DNA of 64,000 bases from Bacteroides sp. 519. GTDB taxonomy: Bacteria > Bacteroidota > Bacteroidia > Bacteroidales > Bacteroidaceae. The notes below the pieces were generated by a model, which searched no databases, was not told the DNA's origin, and saw nothing but the letters and a program-made list of their open reading frames with translations. A program made the translations under genes and the position numbers. Shown here piece after piece: positions 28,907 through 37,434 of the stretch. Every line of letters starts with the position of its first letter. Position 1 is the first letter of the stretch. Location of the stretch: contig NZ_QVMJ01000006.1 of NCBI RefSeq assembly GCF_010500955.1, forward strand, positions 62,001 to 126,000. The letters run 5' to 3'.

Positions 28907-31246
28907 TTAACGATTAGGAGTATCCCATTTCTTTGTATTAGTACAAGCCACATCCAAAGTCTGGTTACCTACCTGAACGCCAAACTCACCAGCTTCGAGT
29001 ACCCATTTGCCATCGTAACCAACAAATGCCAGATCGCTGGCTTTTACCTTCAATGTTACGGTTTTGGTTTCGCCCGGCTTAAGTTCTATTTTCTCGAAAG
29101 CACGTAAGCGACGAACATCGGGTGTTAATGAAGCAACTTTATCACTGGTAAATAGCAATACACTCTCTTTACCGGTTACTTTACCTGTGTTCTTAACATC
29201 TACAGTGAATGTAAGAAGGTCGTTGCTGTTGAATGAAGACTTATCAACTTTCAGGTTGCTGTATTCGAAAGTAGTATAGCTCAACCCATAACCAAAGGCC
29301 CACTGAACAGATACAATGGCGTCGTAATCATAAGCACCTTCCATCTTATCCAGATTTTCGGAAGGTTTATAATCGTAAGTAATAAGCGAGTTTATGTAAC
29401 GTGGATATGTGTAAGGCAGTTTACCACTTGGATTTGCATCGCCATAAACTACATTGGCTAGCGCATCGCCACCATAGTTACCAGGTAAGTAAATCTGAAT
29501 AATTCCTTTTGCTAATGGCACGATTTCATCGATAATGCGGGGGCGACCTTCATTAAGCACCAATATAACCGGTTTACCTGTAGCAGCCAGTGCTTTTACC
29601 AATTCAATTTGATTTTTAGAGAGTGTAAGGTCTACCAGATTACCGGGAGTTTCGCAATATGAGTTCTCGCCAATGCAAGCCAAAATAACATCAACATTAG
29701 CAGCGGCGGCAACAGCTTTTTCTATTTCCGGAGCGTTTTCGTCCCAATAAGAACCTTTGGCTTTGTAAGTTACACCTGGTTCGTACACAATGTTCCCGGC
29801 TCCTACTTTTTGGGTGAATGATTCAAGAATGGTATTGTACTCTTGTGCAAATTCATCGGCTCTATCGCCCTGCCAAGTGTACGACCATCCTCCGTTTAGC
29901 GGACGCATTGCATTGGCATTAGGTCCGGCTATCAAAATTTTCTTTCCTTTTGCCAATGGCAGAATGTTGCCTTCGTTTTTAAGAAGAGTGATCGACTCTT
30001 CGGCTGCTTTCAATGCAATATTGGCATGCTTTTTACTTGCAAAATCAGGGTATTCATCGATACGCCAGTATGGTTTTTCGAAAAGTCCTAAACGGTATTT
30101 CATACGCAGAACACGACGGGTAGCATCATCAATACGCTCCATAGAAACTTCGCCTTCCTGAACCAGTTCTTTTAATAACACGCAGAAATCCCATGAGTAA
30201 GGATCCATCGACATATCAATACCGGCATTGATGGCCATTTTTACAGCCTCTTTCTTGTTAGCAGCAACACGATCGCGGAATGCCAGGTTGTTGATATCGG
30301 CCCAGTCGGTTACAATTAGTCCGTCCCAGTTAAGGTCTTCTTTAAGCCACTTAGTTAGATATTCGTAGTTTGCGTGGAAAGGCATTCCGTTATTCATACC
30401 CGAGTTTACCATAACAGATAAAGCCCCGTTACGTATGGCTTCGAGGAATGGAGCGAAATGTTTTTCGCGCATATCCTGTTCCGAGATATAAGATGGGGTA
30501 CGATCTTTTCCCGAATAGGGCACACCGTATCCCATATAGTGTTTCATACAAGCAGCTACATGGTTCTTGCCAACCGATTTGCCATCGCCACCTTGGAAAC
30601 CTTTTACAGTTTCGCGTCCAAGCTCGGTAGTCAGATAGGCATCTTCACCAAATGTTTCCCACATACGAGGCCAACGAGGGTCGCGACCAAGATCAACCAC
30701 AGGCGCAAATGTCCAAGGAATATTTCCGGCTTTTGTTTCATAAGCCGAGATGCGTCCGCCTTCGTAAGCTATTTCACGATTAAATGCGGCTCCAACGTTT
30801 ATATTTTGTGGCAACAGTGTTCCACCACGGGTATAAGTGGTTCCATGAATCTGGTCAACTCCATAAACAATAGGAATTCCTGTTTCGGCTATTGCTTCCT
30901 TCTGCAACCGTGTAATAATGTTGGTCCACTCTTCGCGTGTTTGTGGAGTAGCACCGGGCACATTTAGTATTGAACCTATTTTGTATTTATGGATTACAGT
31001 GTCGAGAAGTGCCTCATCGAACTCAAATGGAATAATGGTATGGTATACATTGGCTCCTTTGCCGATTACATCGATGGTTAGCTGTGTCATCTGGCCGATT
31101 TTCTCTTCCAGTGTCATCTTTTTAAGTAGGGCTTCTACCTTTTGCTCAACATTTTTATCCTGCGGTATAGCTGGCTTTACCGACGTTTGCGCGGATGCAT
31201 TCACAAGCATTCCCGCTGCAATAAATGGAAATAAAATTCTCTTCAT
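28907..31246 (-). CDS. GH3 family beta-glucosidase/beta-xylosidase-like enzyme, exported
   Basis: The 779-residue enzyme has a Sec signal peptide (cleavage after VNASA, residue about 19). The GH3 N-terminal barrel shows [29 protein letters not shown] and the nucleophile motif IVTDWAD with Asp314. The alpha/beta sandwich domain contains [21 protein letters not shown], and a fibronectin-III-like C-terminal domain ends the protein ([23 protein letters not shown]). GH3 enzymes release non-reducing beta-linked glucose or xylose in the periplasm. Length and motif set are normal, in contrast to the upstream relative. It converges with the GH92 gene and follows the GH3-like gene on the same strand after 114 bases. 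Confidence 0.95.
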   Translation of the reverse strand: MKRILFPFIAAGMLVNASAQTSVKPAIPQDKNVEQKVEALLKKMTLEEKIGQMTQLTIDVIGKGANVYHTIIPFEFDEALLDTVIHKYKIGSILNVPGATPQTREEWTNIITRLQKEAIAETGIPIVYGVDQIHGTTYTRGGTLLPQNINVGAAFNREIAYEGGRISAYETKAGNIPWTFAPVVDLGRDPRWPRMWETFGEDAYLTTELGRETVKGFQGGDGKSVGKNHVAACMKHYMGYGVPYSGKDRTPSYISEQDMREKHFAPFLEAIRNGALSVMVNSGMNNGMPFHANYEYLTKWLKEDLNWDGLIVTDWADINNLAFRDRVAANKKEAVKMAINAGIDMSMDPYSWDFCVLLKELVQEGEVSMERIDDATRRVLRMKYRLGLFEKPYWRIDEYPDFASKKHANIALKAAEESITLLKNEGNILPLAKGKKILIAGPNANAMRPLNGGWSYTWQGDRADEFAQEYNTILESFTQKVGAGNIVYEPGVTYKAKGSYWDENAPEIEKAVAAAANVDVILACIGENSYCETPGNLVDLTLSKNQIELVKALAATGKPVILVLNEGRPRIIDEIVPLAKGIIQIYLPGNYGGDALANVVYGDANPSGKLPYTYPRYINSLITYDYKPSENLDKMEGAYDYDAIVSVQWAFGYGLSYTTFEYSNLKVDKSSFNSNDLLTFTVDVKNTGKVTGKESVLLFTSDKVASLTPDVRRLRAFEKIELKPGETKTVTLKVKASDLAFVGYDGKWVLEAGEFGVQVGNQTLDVACTNTKKWDTPNR

Positions 31247-31274
31247 GGTTTTAAAAGTGAATAATGATTTAATG

Positions 31275-31282
31275 CAAATGTA
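31275..31282 (-). promoter_or_regulatory. Candidate -7 box for the GH3 gene
   Basis: TACATTTG on the minus strand fits TAnnTTTG and lies about 29 bases before the GH3 start. It suggests the gene has its own promoter apart from the upstream GH3-like gene. No clear -33 element. Confidence 0.42.
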
Positions 31283-31360
31283 GATATTAAACCATAATTT
31301 TAGGTTTAATATCTATCAAAATGCACGGAAAGGGACTGATTGGAAACAAATAATACGGTT

Positions 31361-33208
31361 CTAATCGTAAATCGAAATAACTCTACTTTGTGGTAACAAC
31401 ACATTATTAACCTGTTTTACGATTGATTCGGGTATTTCTACTGGAACCATCTCTTTGATGTCTTGCGAGGATGCCCCTATAAGAAACTTGTAATTACCAC
31501 GTTCAACTACCCACGATCCGGTTGTTTCATCGAACGAGGCCAGATCCATTTGGTTTATTTTCAGGGTTAGTGTTTCGCTACCACCAGGTGCAAGGATACC
31601 GGTTTTAGCAAACGATTTCAATTCCTTCAAAGGTTTGGGAAACTCCGAATTAATCGGGGACGATGTATAAAGTTGAACAGCTTCCTTACCAGGTGTTTTA
31701 CCTGTATTTGTTACAGTGAGTGTTACAATATAATCCGTTTTATCCATTTCAACGGTAATATTGCTGTACTTAAAGGTGGTATACGACAATCCAAAACCAA
31801 ATGGGTAAGACACAGGTTTTCTGAAAGTATCGAAATAACGATAGCCTACATAAATATCTTCGGTATAGATTGTGTTTTCTGCATCTCGTATGGAAACAGG
31901 GATGTCGATGTATTTATGAGGGAAACTTATAGGGAGTTTGCCCGAAGGATTCGCTTTTCCACCAATTATATTGCCAACAGTATTACCAACCTGCTGTGTA
32001 TGCCGTTTGTTGTACCATGTTAGCAGTATTCCATCGGGCAGATTTTTCCACGAAGAGGTTTCAACAATTCCATCGGCATTTAAAACAACAATTACTTTCT
32101 TTTTTGCCGATTGATAGGTTCGACATACTGTTTGAATTGTTTTCAATTGTTCGGTAGATAGTTCAAAGCCATTCGGCTCAATAACAACCAATGCATTGGC
32201 GTTCGGTGTCTCTTTTGTCACACTATATCCTGCCTCCACTAATCCTTGAACAAAAGATTCGGTATAATTACCATATACAGCAACCTTTGTTATCTCGGGT
32301 GCTAGTGGCAAGGCATTGTTTTTATTCTCAAGTAATACCATTCCTTCGGTAGTTGCTTGTTGAAAAGCATTCAAACCGGAATTATCGGTATACCCATTGG
32401 CTTTAAACCGGGGAGTTTCAAGTATTACATTCAGCATGTTAGTAACTCTGCGGTTTACATCCGTTATTTTTAAAGTACCTGCGTTTACTGCCGTAACTAT
32501 GTCTTCATGCTGTTTATCGCAGTCTGGCATGGTAAGATCGATTCCTTTAAATCCCCATTCATTACGCAAAACTGTACGTAACAGCCCTGTACTCTCTGGT
32601 ACATAAACACCGTTCATGTAATTGCAAGATGTCATAATTACCAACGGACTAGATTCGGTTACAGCTATTTCGAAACCTTTCAGGTATATTTCGCGCAAAG
32701 CACGTGGGGTTAATATATTAATGGGGCCATCAACCACGAAGTTCTTTAACGAGGCACCTACTCCATTCAATTGTATTCCATTCACCATAGCGACTGCCAT
32801 TTTTCCTGATAACAGAGGATCTTCGGAATAGCCATAACCACATAGTGGATTACGCCGGATGTTCATTGCCGGAGTTAAAAGAATATCCACTTTGTGCTTC
32901 AACGCTTGGCTTCCCATTGCTTTACCTACTTCTTCTGTTAATTCGGCATTCCAGGTCGAGGCTAGCAAAGCAGCAGTCGGAAAGTCCGGTGAAAGGGTAT
33001 CAGCAAATGTTATTTCAGGAATTCCGAGGCGAGGAATGGCTTGGTTGGTAAGCAACCTGGCTTTTTCTTCGAGTGTCATTGTAACAACCACTCTCTCAAC
33101 CGATGATGTACCGAGTTTAACGGGTTTGGGTTGAGAACACGAAAAAAAGAATATAAAACACAGAAACACAGAGGCACAAAGCTTCTTACTTACATTAAAT
33201 GATATCAT
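31361..33208 (-). CDS. GH3-like lipoprotein lacking catalytic motifs (probable pseudoenzyme)
   Basis: The 615-residue frame is intact and starts with a lipoprotein signal (FLCFIFFFSC, Cys24). Alignment by eye to GH3 shows the fold kept (MTLEEKARLL, IPRLGIPEI, FPTAALLASTWN, MNIRRNPLCG, YSEDPLLSGKMA, ALREIYLKGFEIAV, NEWGFKGI, DLTMP) and a normal sandwich plus fibronectin-like end. Active-site pieces are missing or changed: the GPHG loop after FAD, the RNFE after LCG, KHF changed to KNF with loss of the following Asn-Glu loop, and the entire nucleophile segment between GFKGI and DLTMP. Catalysis seems impossible. Binding or signalling is a hypothesis. The lipoprotein signal is encoded by one half of an ACACAGAG-type repeat (33158-33181). 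It is divergent from the DUF6377 regulator. Confidence 0.85.
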   Translation of the reverse strand: MISFNVSKKLCASVFLCFIFFFSCSQPKPVKLGTSSVERVVVTMTLEEKARLLTNQAIPRLGIPEITFADTLSPDFPTAALLASTWNAELTEEVGKAMGSQALKHKVDILLTPAMNIRRNPLCGYGYSEDPLLSGKMAVAMVNGIQLNGVGASLKNFVVDGPINILTPRALREIYLKGFEIAVTESSPLVIMTSCNYMNGVYVPESTGLLRTVLRNEWGFKGIDLTMPDCDKQHEDIVTAVNAGTLKITDVNRRVTNMLNVILETPRFKANGYTDNSGLNAFQQATTEGMVLLENKNNALPLAPEITKVAVYGNYTESFVQGLVEAGYSVTKETPNANALVVIEPNGFELSTEQLKTIQTVCRTYQSAKKKVIVVLNADGIVETSSWKNLPDGILLTWYNKRHTQQVGNTVGNIIGGKANPSGKLPISFPHKYIDIPVSIRDAENTIYTEDIYVGYRYFDTFRKPVSYPFGFGLSYTTFKYSNITVEMDKTDYIVTLTVTNTGKTPGKEAVQLYTSSPINSEFPKPLKELKSFAKTGILAPGGSETLTLKINQMDLASFDETTGSWVVERGNYKFLIGASSQDIKEMVPVEIPESIVKQVNNVLLPQSRVISIYD

Positions 33209-33257
33209 AAATTTGTCTTTTCAATACACAAACTTAGATAAAAATCTTCGATTTATA

Positions 33258-33265
33258 TATCTTTG
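33258..33265 (+). promoter_or_regulatory. Candidate -7 box for the DUF6377 gene
   Basis: TATCTTTG lies 23 bases before the ATG at 33289. Because it sits inside the longest open frame (which begins at a TTG at 33268), it supports the later start. Confidence 0.48.
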
Positions 33266-33288
33266 TATTGTTGAATACTATCGAATAC

Positions 33289-34947
33289 ATGAAGAAAATA
33301 ACATTAATACTTTTTTTAAGTCTTATAACCTGTTCTGTTTTTCCATCAGAACGTTTAGACTCTCTTTTGCTTGTTTTAGACAATGCCATCGAAGAACATA
33401 ATATCTATTCCGACGAACGGGAAATGCGCATTAAAAACCTGAAGCAGATGGCAGGCAACAGTACAAACAAAGACGAGCTGTATAATTTCAATCTGATGTT
33501 GTATAAAGAATACAAAGCATACAAATGCGACTCGGCCATCCACTATCTTCATCAAAACATCAGTTTAGCTACCCAACAGAATAATCTCTATCGAATTAAC
33601 GAAAGTAAACTATTGCTTACCCGTTTACTTGCCTCTACAGGAATGTATATGGAGGCAACCGATATTTTAAGCTCCATAAACAGGAGTAGTTTATCGGATG
33701 AACTATTGATTGACTACTTTTCTGCTTACAACTACGTGTTTAGTGAGGCATCCTTTTATACACAGGATAACACACGTACCCAAGAATACCGTTATAAATC
33801 AAATACCTATCAGGATTCAATATTTATGTTTGCTGATAAACAGTCGGAATTATATTTGCATTTGCAGGAATCGGATTTGCTTTATTCCGGAAAAACCGAC
33901 GAAGCCTTTAGTATAAACGATACAAGGCTTGCTACCACAACACTAGGAACTCCGGAGTTTGCTATGATTGCCTTTCATCGCTCATTAATCTACCACAGGT
34001 TAAACGATACGGATAATGAGAAGATTTATCTGGCACTTTCTTCTTTATCTGATATTCGTTCGGCAATTAAAGACCATGCTTCACTTTGGATGCTTGCCCA
34101 AATATTGTATAAGGAAGGCGATATTGAACGTGCTTACCAATACATCCGGTTCTCCTGGAACGAGACAGTATTTTATAATGCCCGTTTACGGAGTATTCAA
34201 AGTGCAGGCATTCTTTCCCTGATCGATAAAACTTATCATGCTTTGGTAAAACAACAAAATAGCAAACTGCAAAACTATTTGTTGCTTACCAGCACACTGG
34301 GACTATTGCTGGTTATTGCGTTGTTATATATTTATCGGCAGATGAGGAAACTTGCTGCAGCCCGTAACGATTTGCAACAGATAAACAATCAGCTTAAAGA
34401 CCTGAACGAAGAATTAAAAGGCCTGAACAAAGAACAGAAAGAAATGAATAACTGCCTGACTTCTACTAACATGGAACTGTCGGAGTCTAATCGTATTAAG
34501 GAAGAGTACATTGGCCGGTTTATTAAACTTTGTTCCATGTATATTGATAAACTGGATGCTTACCGACGTATGGTAAATAAGAAAATAACAACAGGCAAAA
34601 CTGAAGAACTTTATAAGATAACCCGCTCGCAAGAGGCACTCGAGGATGAATTAAAAGAACTATATATTCATTTTGATACTGCTTTCCTGCAATTATTCCC
34701 CAACTTTGTTGATGAATTCAATAACTTACTGGAAAAGGAAGAGAGGATTCATTTAAAGAAAGGCGAACTACTGAATACGGAACTACGCATATTTGCATTA
34801 ATCCGTCTGGGCATTGACGACAGCTCGCAAATAGCAGAATTCCTGCGATACTCGGTTAACACAATCTATAATTACCGGGCCAAGGTAAAGAATAAGGCTT
34901 GTGTGTCGAGAGAGGATTTTGAGGTGTTGGTAATGAGGATAAAATAG
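33289..34947 (+). CDS. Membrane-bound transcriptional regulator, DUF6377 type
   Basis: The ATG at 33289 gives 552 residues and begins a signal peptide (KKITLILFLSLITCSVFP). The periplasmic half (about 20-325) is helical and TPR-like. A single membrane helix (LLLTSTLGLLLVIALLYIY, about 327-345) leads to a long cytoplasmic coiled coil (ARNDLQQINNQLKDLNEELK). The C terminus contains a LuxR-like helix-turn-helix (RLGIDDSSQIAEFLRYSVNTIYNYRAKVKNKA). This is the architecture of Bacteroidota DUF6377 regulators, which probably sense something in the periplasm and act on DNA directly. It is divergent from the GH3-like pseudoenzyme with an 80-bp gap, so the two may form a sensing pair (inference). Confidence 0.83.
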   Translation: MKKITLILFLSLITCSVFPSERLDSLLLVLDNAIEEHNIYSDEREMRIKNLKQMAGNSTNKDELYNFNLMLYKEYKAYKCDSAIHYLHQNISLATQQNNLYRINESKLLLTRLLASTGMYMEATDILSSINRSSLSDELLIDYFSAYNYVFSEASFYTQDNTRTQEYRYKSNTYQDSIFMFADKQSELYLHLQESDLLYSGKTDEAFSINDTRLATTTLGTPEFAMIAFHRSLIYHRLNDTDNEKIYLALSSLSDIRSAIKDHASLWMLAQILYKEGDIERAYQYIRFSWNETVFYNARLRSIQSAGILSLIDKTYHALVKQQNSKLQNYLLLTSTLGLLLVIALLYIYRQMRKLAAARNDLQQINNQLKDLNEELKGLNKEQKEMNNCLTSTNMELSESNRIKEEYIGRFIKLCSMYIDKLDAYRRMVNKKITTGKTEELYKITRSQEALEDELKELYIHFDTAFLQLFPNFVDEFNNLLEKEERIHLKKGELLNTELRIFALIRLGIDDSSQIAEFLRYSVNTIYNYRAKVKNKACVSREDFEVLVMRIK

Positions 34948-35162
34948 TTCTCTGCTCTGAAAGAGCATCCTTTCGATAACCCCGGACAAGCCTGCGCAGT
35001 CCGGGGTGGCGACATATCAAAGTGAGTTCAACTCTGAAGGAGTTGTCCCTGAATAAAGAGGGAAACTCTTTCAGAGTTTTAATGCTTTTGATGTTTATCT
35101 ACCCCGGACTACGCAGGCTTGTCCGGGGTTATCGAAAGGATGCTCTTTCAGAGCAGAGAACT
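34946..35162. repeat. Large nested inverted repeat between convergent genes
   Basis: Arms of about 61 bp (34946-35006 and 35101-35162) are reverse complements with one clear mismatch. Each arm contains its own hairpins (GCTCTGAAAGAGC and ACCCCGGA...TCCGGGGT), and the 94-bp centre holds two more (AACTCTGAAGGAGTT; AAACTCTTTCAGAGTTT). The element covers the stop codons of both flanking genes. It could work as a two-way terminator. It may also be a mobile palindromic element. Confidence 0.92.
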
Positions 35163-35560
35163 TAGTTAGCCAACTGTTTTATACCATCCTCATCCTTAAT
35201 AAAAGAAAACTTTCCGCCTCGTTCACTCAGGTTGAATGTAGAAAGGGCATCGGTTTCATTATCCACAATCATTAGTGCGTTTTGATCGGCAAATCTCTTC
35301 ACTTCCACCATAAAAGGTTCTTCTTCTATGGGCTGATTTACCAATAAACTATCATTAATGTATATTGAGTACGACTTGTTGAGGAAACCTTTTGTTAAGC
35401 TGATTGTATAAACCTCAGTATAATAACGGTTGGTTCCATCTTTATCTCGTTGGGCTTTCATGCTGATATATACAAAGATTGCAATAACTATAAGAACAGC
35501 AAAAGCCAGCAGTCCATTGCCTATCATGAACTGCTTGTTAGTATTTAATCGGTGTGCCAT
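35162..35560 (-). CDS. Hypothetical single-pass membrane protein
   Basis: The 132-residue protein has a short cytoplasmic start, one membrane helix (about residues 13-34, MIGNGLLAFAVLIVIAIFVYI) and an external domain of about 95 residues rich in beta-type segments (YSIYINDSLLVNQPIEEEP; NALMIVDNETDALSTF). No family was recognised. It lies 40 bases downstream of fucP on the same strand, so it may be the last gene of the fuc operon, but nothing ties it to fucose. Its stop lies inside the large inverted repeat. Confidence 0.7.
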   Translation of the reverse strand: MAHRLNTNKQFMIGNGLLAFAVLIVIAIFVYISMKAQRDKDGTNRYYTEVYTISLTKGFLNKSYSIYINDSLLVNQPIEEEPFMVEVKRFADQNALMIVDNETDALSTFNLSERGGKFSFIKDEDGIKQLAN

Positions 35561-35600
35561 ATAAACTTGATTAGCAGCAAAGGTACATAATTTTGAGAAA

Positions 35601-36884
35601 TCACCTCCTTCTCAAGCCATAAATTGCTACTACTACAAAACAAATCAAAGGCAGAACAAACGAAATATTAACTGCTGGGAATCCGCCAATACTTTCTAAA
35701 TCAATAATCCGTGCTTGTAGCGGAGGGAGAATTGATCCGCCAAGGATAGCCATAATCAATCCGGCAGCACCAAATTTTGCATCATCGCCTAAACCTTCTA
35801 ATGCAATTCCATAAATAGTAGGGAACATAAGCGACATACAAGCAGAAACTCCTACCAGGCAATACAGTCCCCATATATTATCTAACAGAATGGTGCCAAG
35901 TGTAAATCCACCGGCTGCAATAGCTAATATCATGAGTAGCTTACCGGCATTAAGGTAACGCAACAAGAAAGTACAAACAAAACGGCTGATACAGAAAATA
36001 ACCATTGCAACAATATTATATTGCTGCGAAAGTACTTCGGCTTCCTTTTCGCCCATTCCTTCGAGCATAAACAAGCGAGTACCATATTGAATAATGAATG
36101 TCCAGCACATTATTTGTGCCCCTACATAAAAGAATTGGGCAATAACTCCTTCGCGATAACGTGGCAAAGAGAATATTCTTTTAAGGGTAGGAATAAAATT
36201 AATCTTCTGTGAGGCATCCTTGCCTTTAGGCATATTTACAAACCGGATAGTAAGAAACATTGCCAGAATTACCAACCCGATTATAAGGTAAGGAGTAATA
36301 AGAATCGATAAATCCGAATCTCTCACTGCTGCAAACTCTTCTCCGGAAAGGTTAGCCCTTTCGGTTGATTCCATCGGGTCCAATCGTGCCTGAATAAAGT
36401 TCATGGCCACAAACATTCCCAGTAATGAACCCATTGGGTTGAAAGATTGGGCCAGGTTTAAACGACGGGTTGCTGTTTCTTCCGAACCCATTGAAAGTAT
36501 ATAAGGGTTTGCACTTGTTTCGAGAAAAGAAAGACCGCAAGTAAGAATAAAGTATGCAGCAAGGAAAGGAAAGAATTCACCGGTTAGTTTTGCCGGGAAA
36601 AACAGGAATGCGCCAATGGCATAAAGGGCTAATCCTAACAAGATACCTGCTTTATAGGAATACTTACGGATAAATATGGCAGCAGGAAAGGCCATAGCAA
36701 AGTAACCGCCATAGAAAGCAACCTGAACCAGTGTTCCGTCGGTAACACTCATCCGGAATATTTTCGAAAATGCTTTTACCATAGGATTTGTTATATCGTT
36801 AGCAAATCCCCATAATGCAAAACAGGCTGTTATTAAAATAAATGGAAGTACATAGCTTACGCCTTTGTGATGTAGTAATTTCAT
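35601..36884 (-). CDS. fucP: L-fucose:H+ symporter (MFS)
   Basis: The 427-residue protein has 12 predicted membrane helices and matches the FucP family: ITACFALWGFANDITNPMVKAF at the start, FLETSANPYILSMGSEETATRRLNLAQSFNP in the middle, and SLMFPTIYGIALEGLGDDAKFGAAGL near the end. It imports L-fucose across the inner membrane with protons. It lies downstream of the mutarotase in the fuc operon, after a gap filled by heptad-repeat hairpins that starts directly at its ATG. Confidence 0.92.
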   Translation of the reverse strand: MKLLHHKGVSYVLPFILITACFALWGFANDITNPMVKAFSKIFRMSVTDGTLVQVAFYGGYFAMAFPAAIFIRKYSYKAGILLGLALYAIGAFLFFPAKLTGEFFPFLAAYFILTCGLSFLETSANPYILSMGSEETATRRLNLAQSFNPMGSLLGMFVAMNFIQARLDPMESTERANLSGEEFAAVRDSDLSILITPYLIIGLVILAMFLTIRFVNMPKGKDASQKINFIPTLKRIFSLPRYREGVIAQFFYVGAQIMCWTFIIQYGTRLFMLEGMGEKEAEVLSQQYNIVAMVIFCISRFVCTFLLRYLNAGKLLMILAIAAGGFTLGTILLDNIWGLYCLVGVSACMSLMFPTIYGIALEGLGDDAKFGAAGLIMAILGGSILPPLQARIIDLESIGGFPAVNISFVLPLICFVVVAIYGLRRR

Positions 36885-37058
36885 AAGTTGTGAGTTGTGA
36901 GTAATGAGTTTTGAGTGATGAGTTGTGAGTTGTGAGTGATGAGTTGTGAGTTGTGAGTTTTGAGTAATGAGTTGTGAGTGATGAGTTGTGATGCCACCTC
37001 ATTACTCAATACTCATTACTCAATACTCATAACTCAATACTCAAAACTCACAACTCAA
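36885..37058. repeat. Heptad tandem repeat forming a long hairpin
   Basis: About 14 units of the GAGTTGT/GAGTGAT/GAGTAAT type run on the plus strand, then a loop containing GATGCCAC, then about 9 units of the complementary ATTACTC/AATACTC type. The RNA would fold into a long imperfect stem. It fills the mutarotase-fucP gap, reaches the fucP start codon and overlaps the last codons of the mutarotase (Glu-Leu-stop encoded by GAGTTGTGA on the minus strand). Confidence 0.92.
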
Positions 37059-37431
37059 ATATTCGGTCCATTAGTTGCCATTTCTCCGCAGAGGTGGCTC
37101 CTGGCAAGGAAGCTTGAAAAACGGATACGAAATCTTCCCATTCCTGCTGCCGGGGTAAAGTATTTAGTTTGGCCATTGCGGTATCCCATTCAAATGATAG
37201 TGGAGTTTCTACAATCATAAATAGGCGGGTACCAAGCAAATAGATTTCCATTTCAAGAATACCTACTTCGCGGATGCCTTCTGCTATTTCGGGCCAGGCA
37301 TATTCTTTACTGTGGTATTTTTTATACTTCTCGATTAACTCAGGATCATCTTTCAGATCAAGAGTCTGACAGTAGCGTTTTACTGGTTGATTGTATTCTT
37401 TAGTACGGTAACCAGATTTCTTGTTTTCCAT
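37048..37431 (-). CDS. L-rhamnose/L-fucose mutarotase-family protein
   Basis: The 127-residue protein belongs to the RhaM-like mutarotase family (DUF718): RYCQTLDLKDDPELIEKYKKYHS includes the conserved His, followed by WPEIAEGIREVGILEMEIYLLGTRLFMIVE. These small cytoplasmic dimers interconvert alpha and beta anomers of 6-deoxysugars. Between fucK and fucP, L-fucose is the likely substrate. It starts 4 bases after the fucK stop. The final residues Glu-Leu come from the flanking heptad repeat, so the original C terminus may have been altered. Confidence 0.86.
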   Translation of the reverse strand: MENKKSGYRTKEYNQPVKRYCQTLDLKDDPELIEKYKKYHSKEYAWPEIAEGIREVGILEMEIYLLGTRLFMIVETPLSFEWDTAMAKLNTLPRQQEWEDFVSVFQASLPGATSAEKWQLMDRIFEL

Positions 37432-37434
37432 GTG

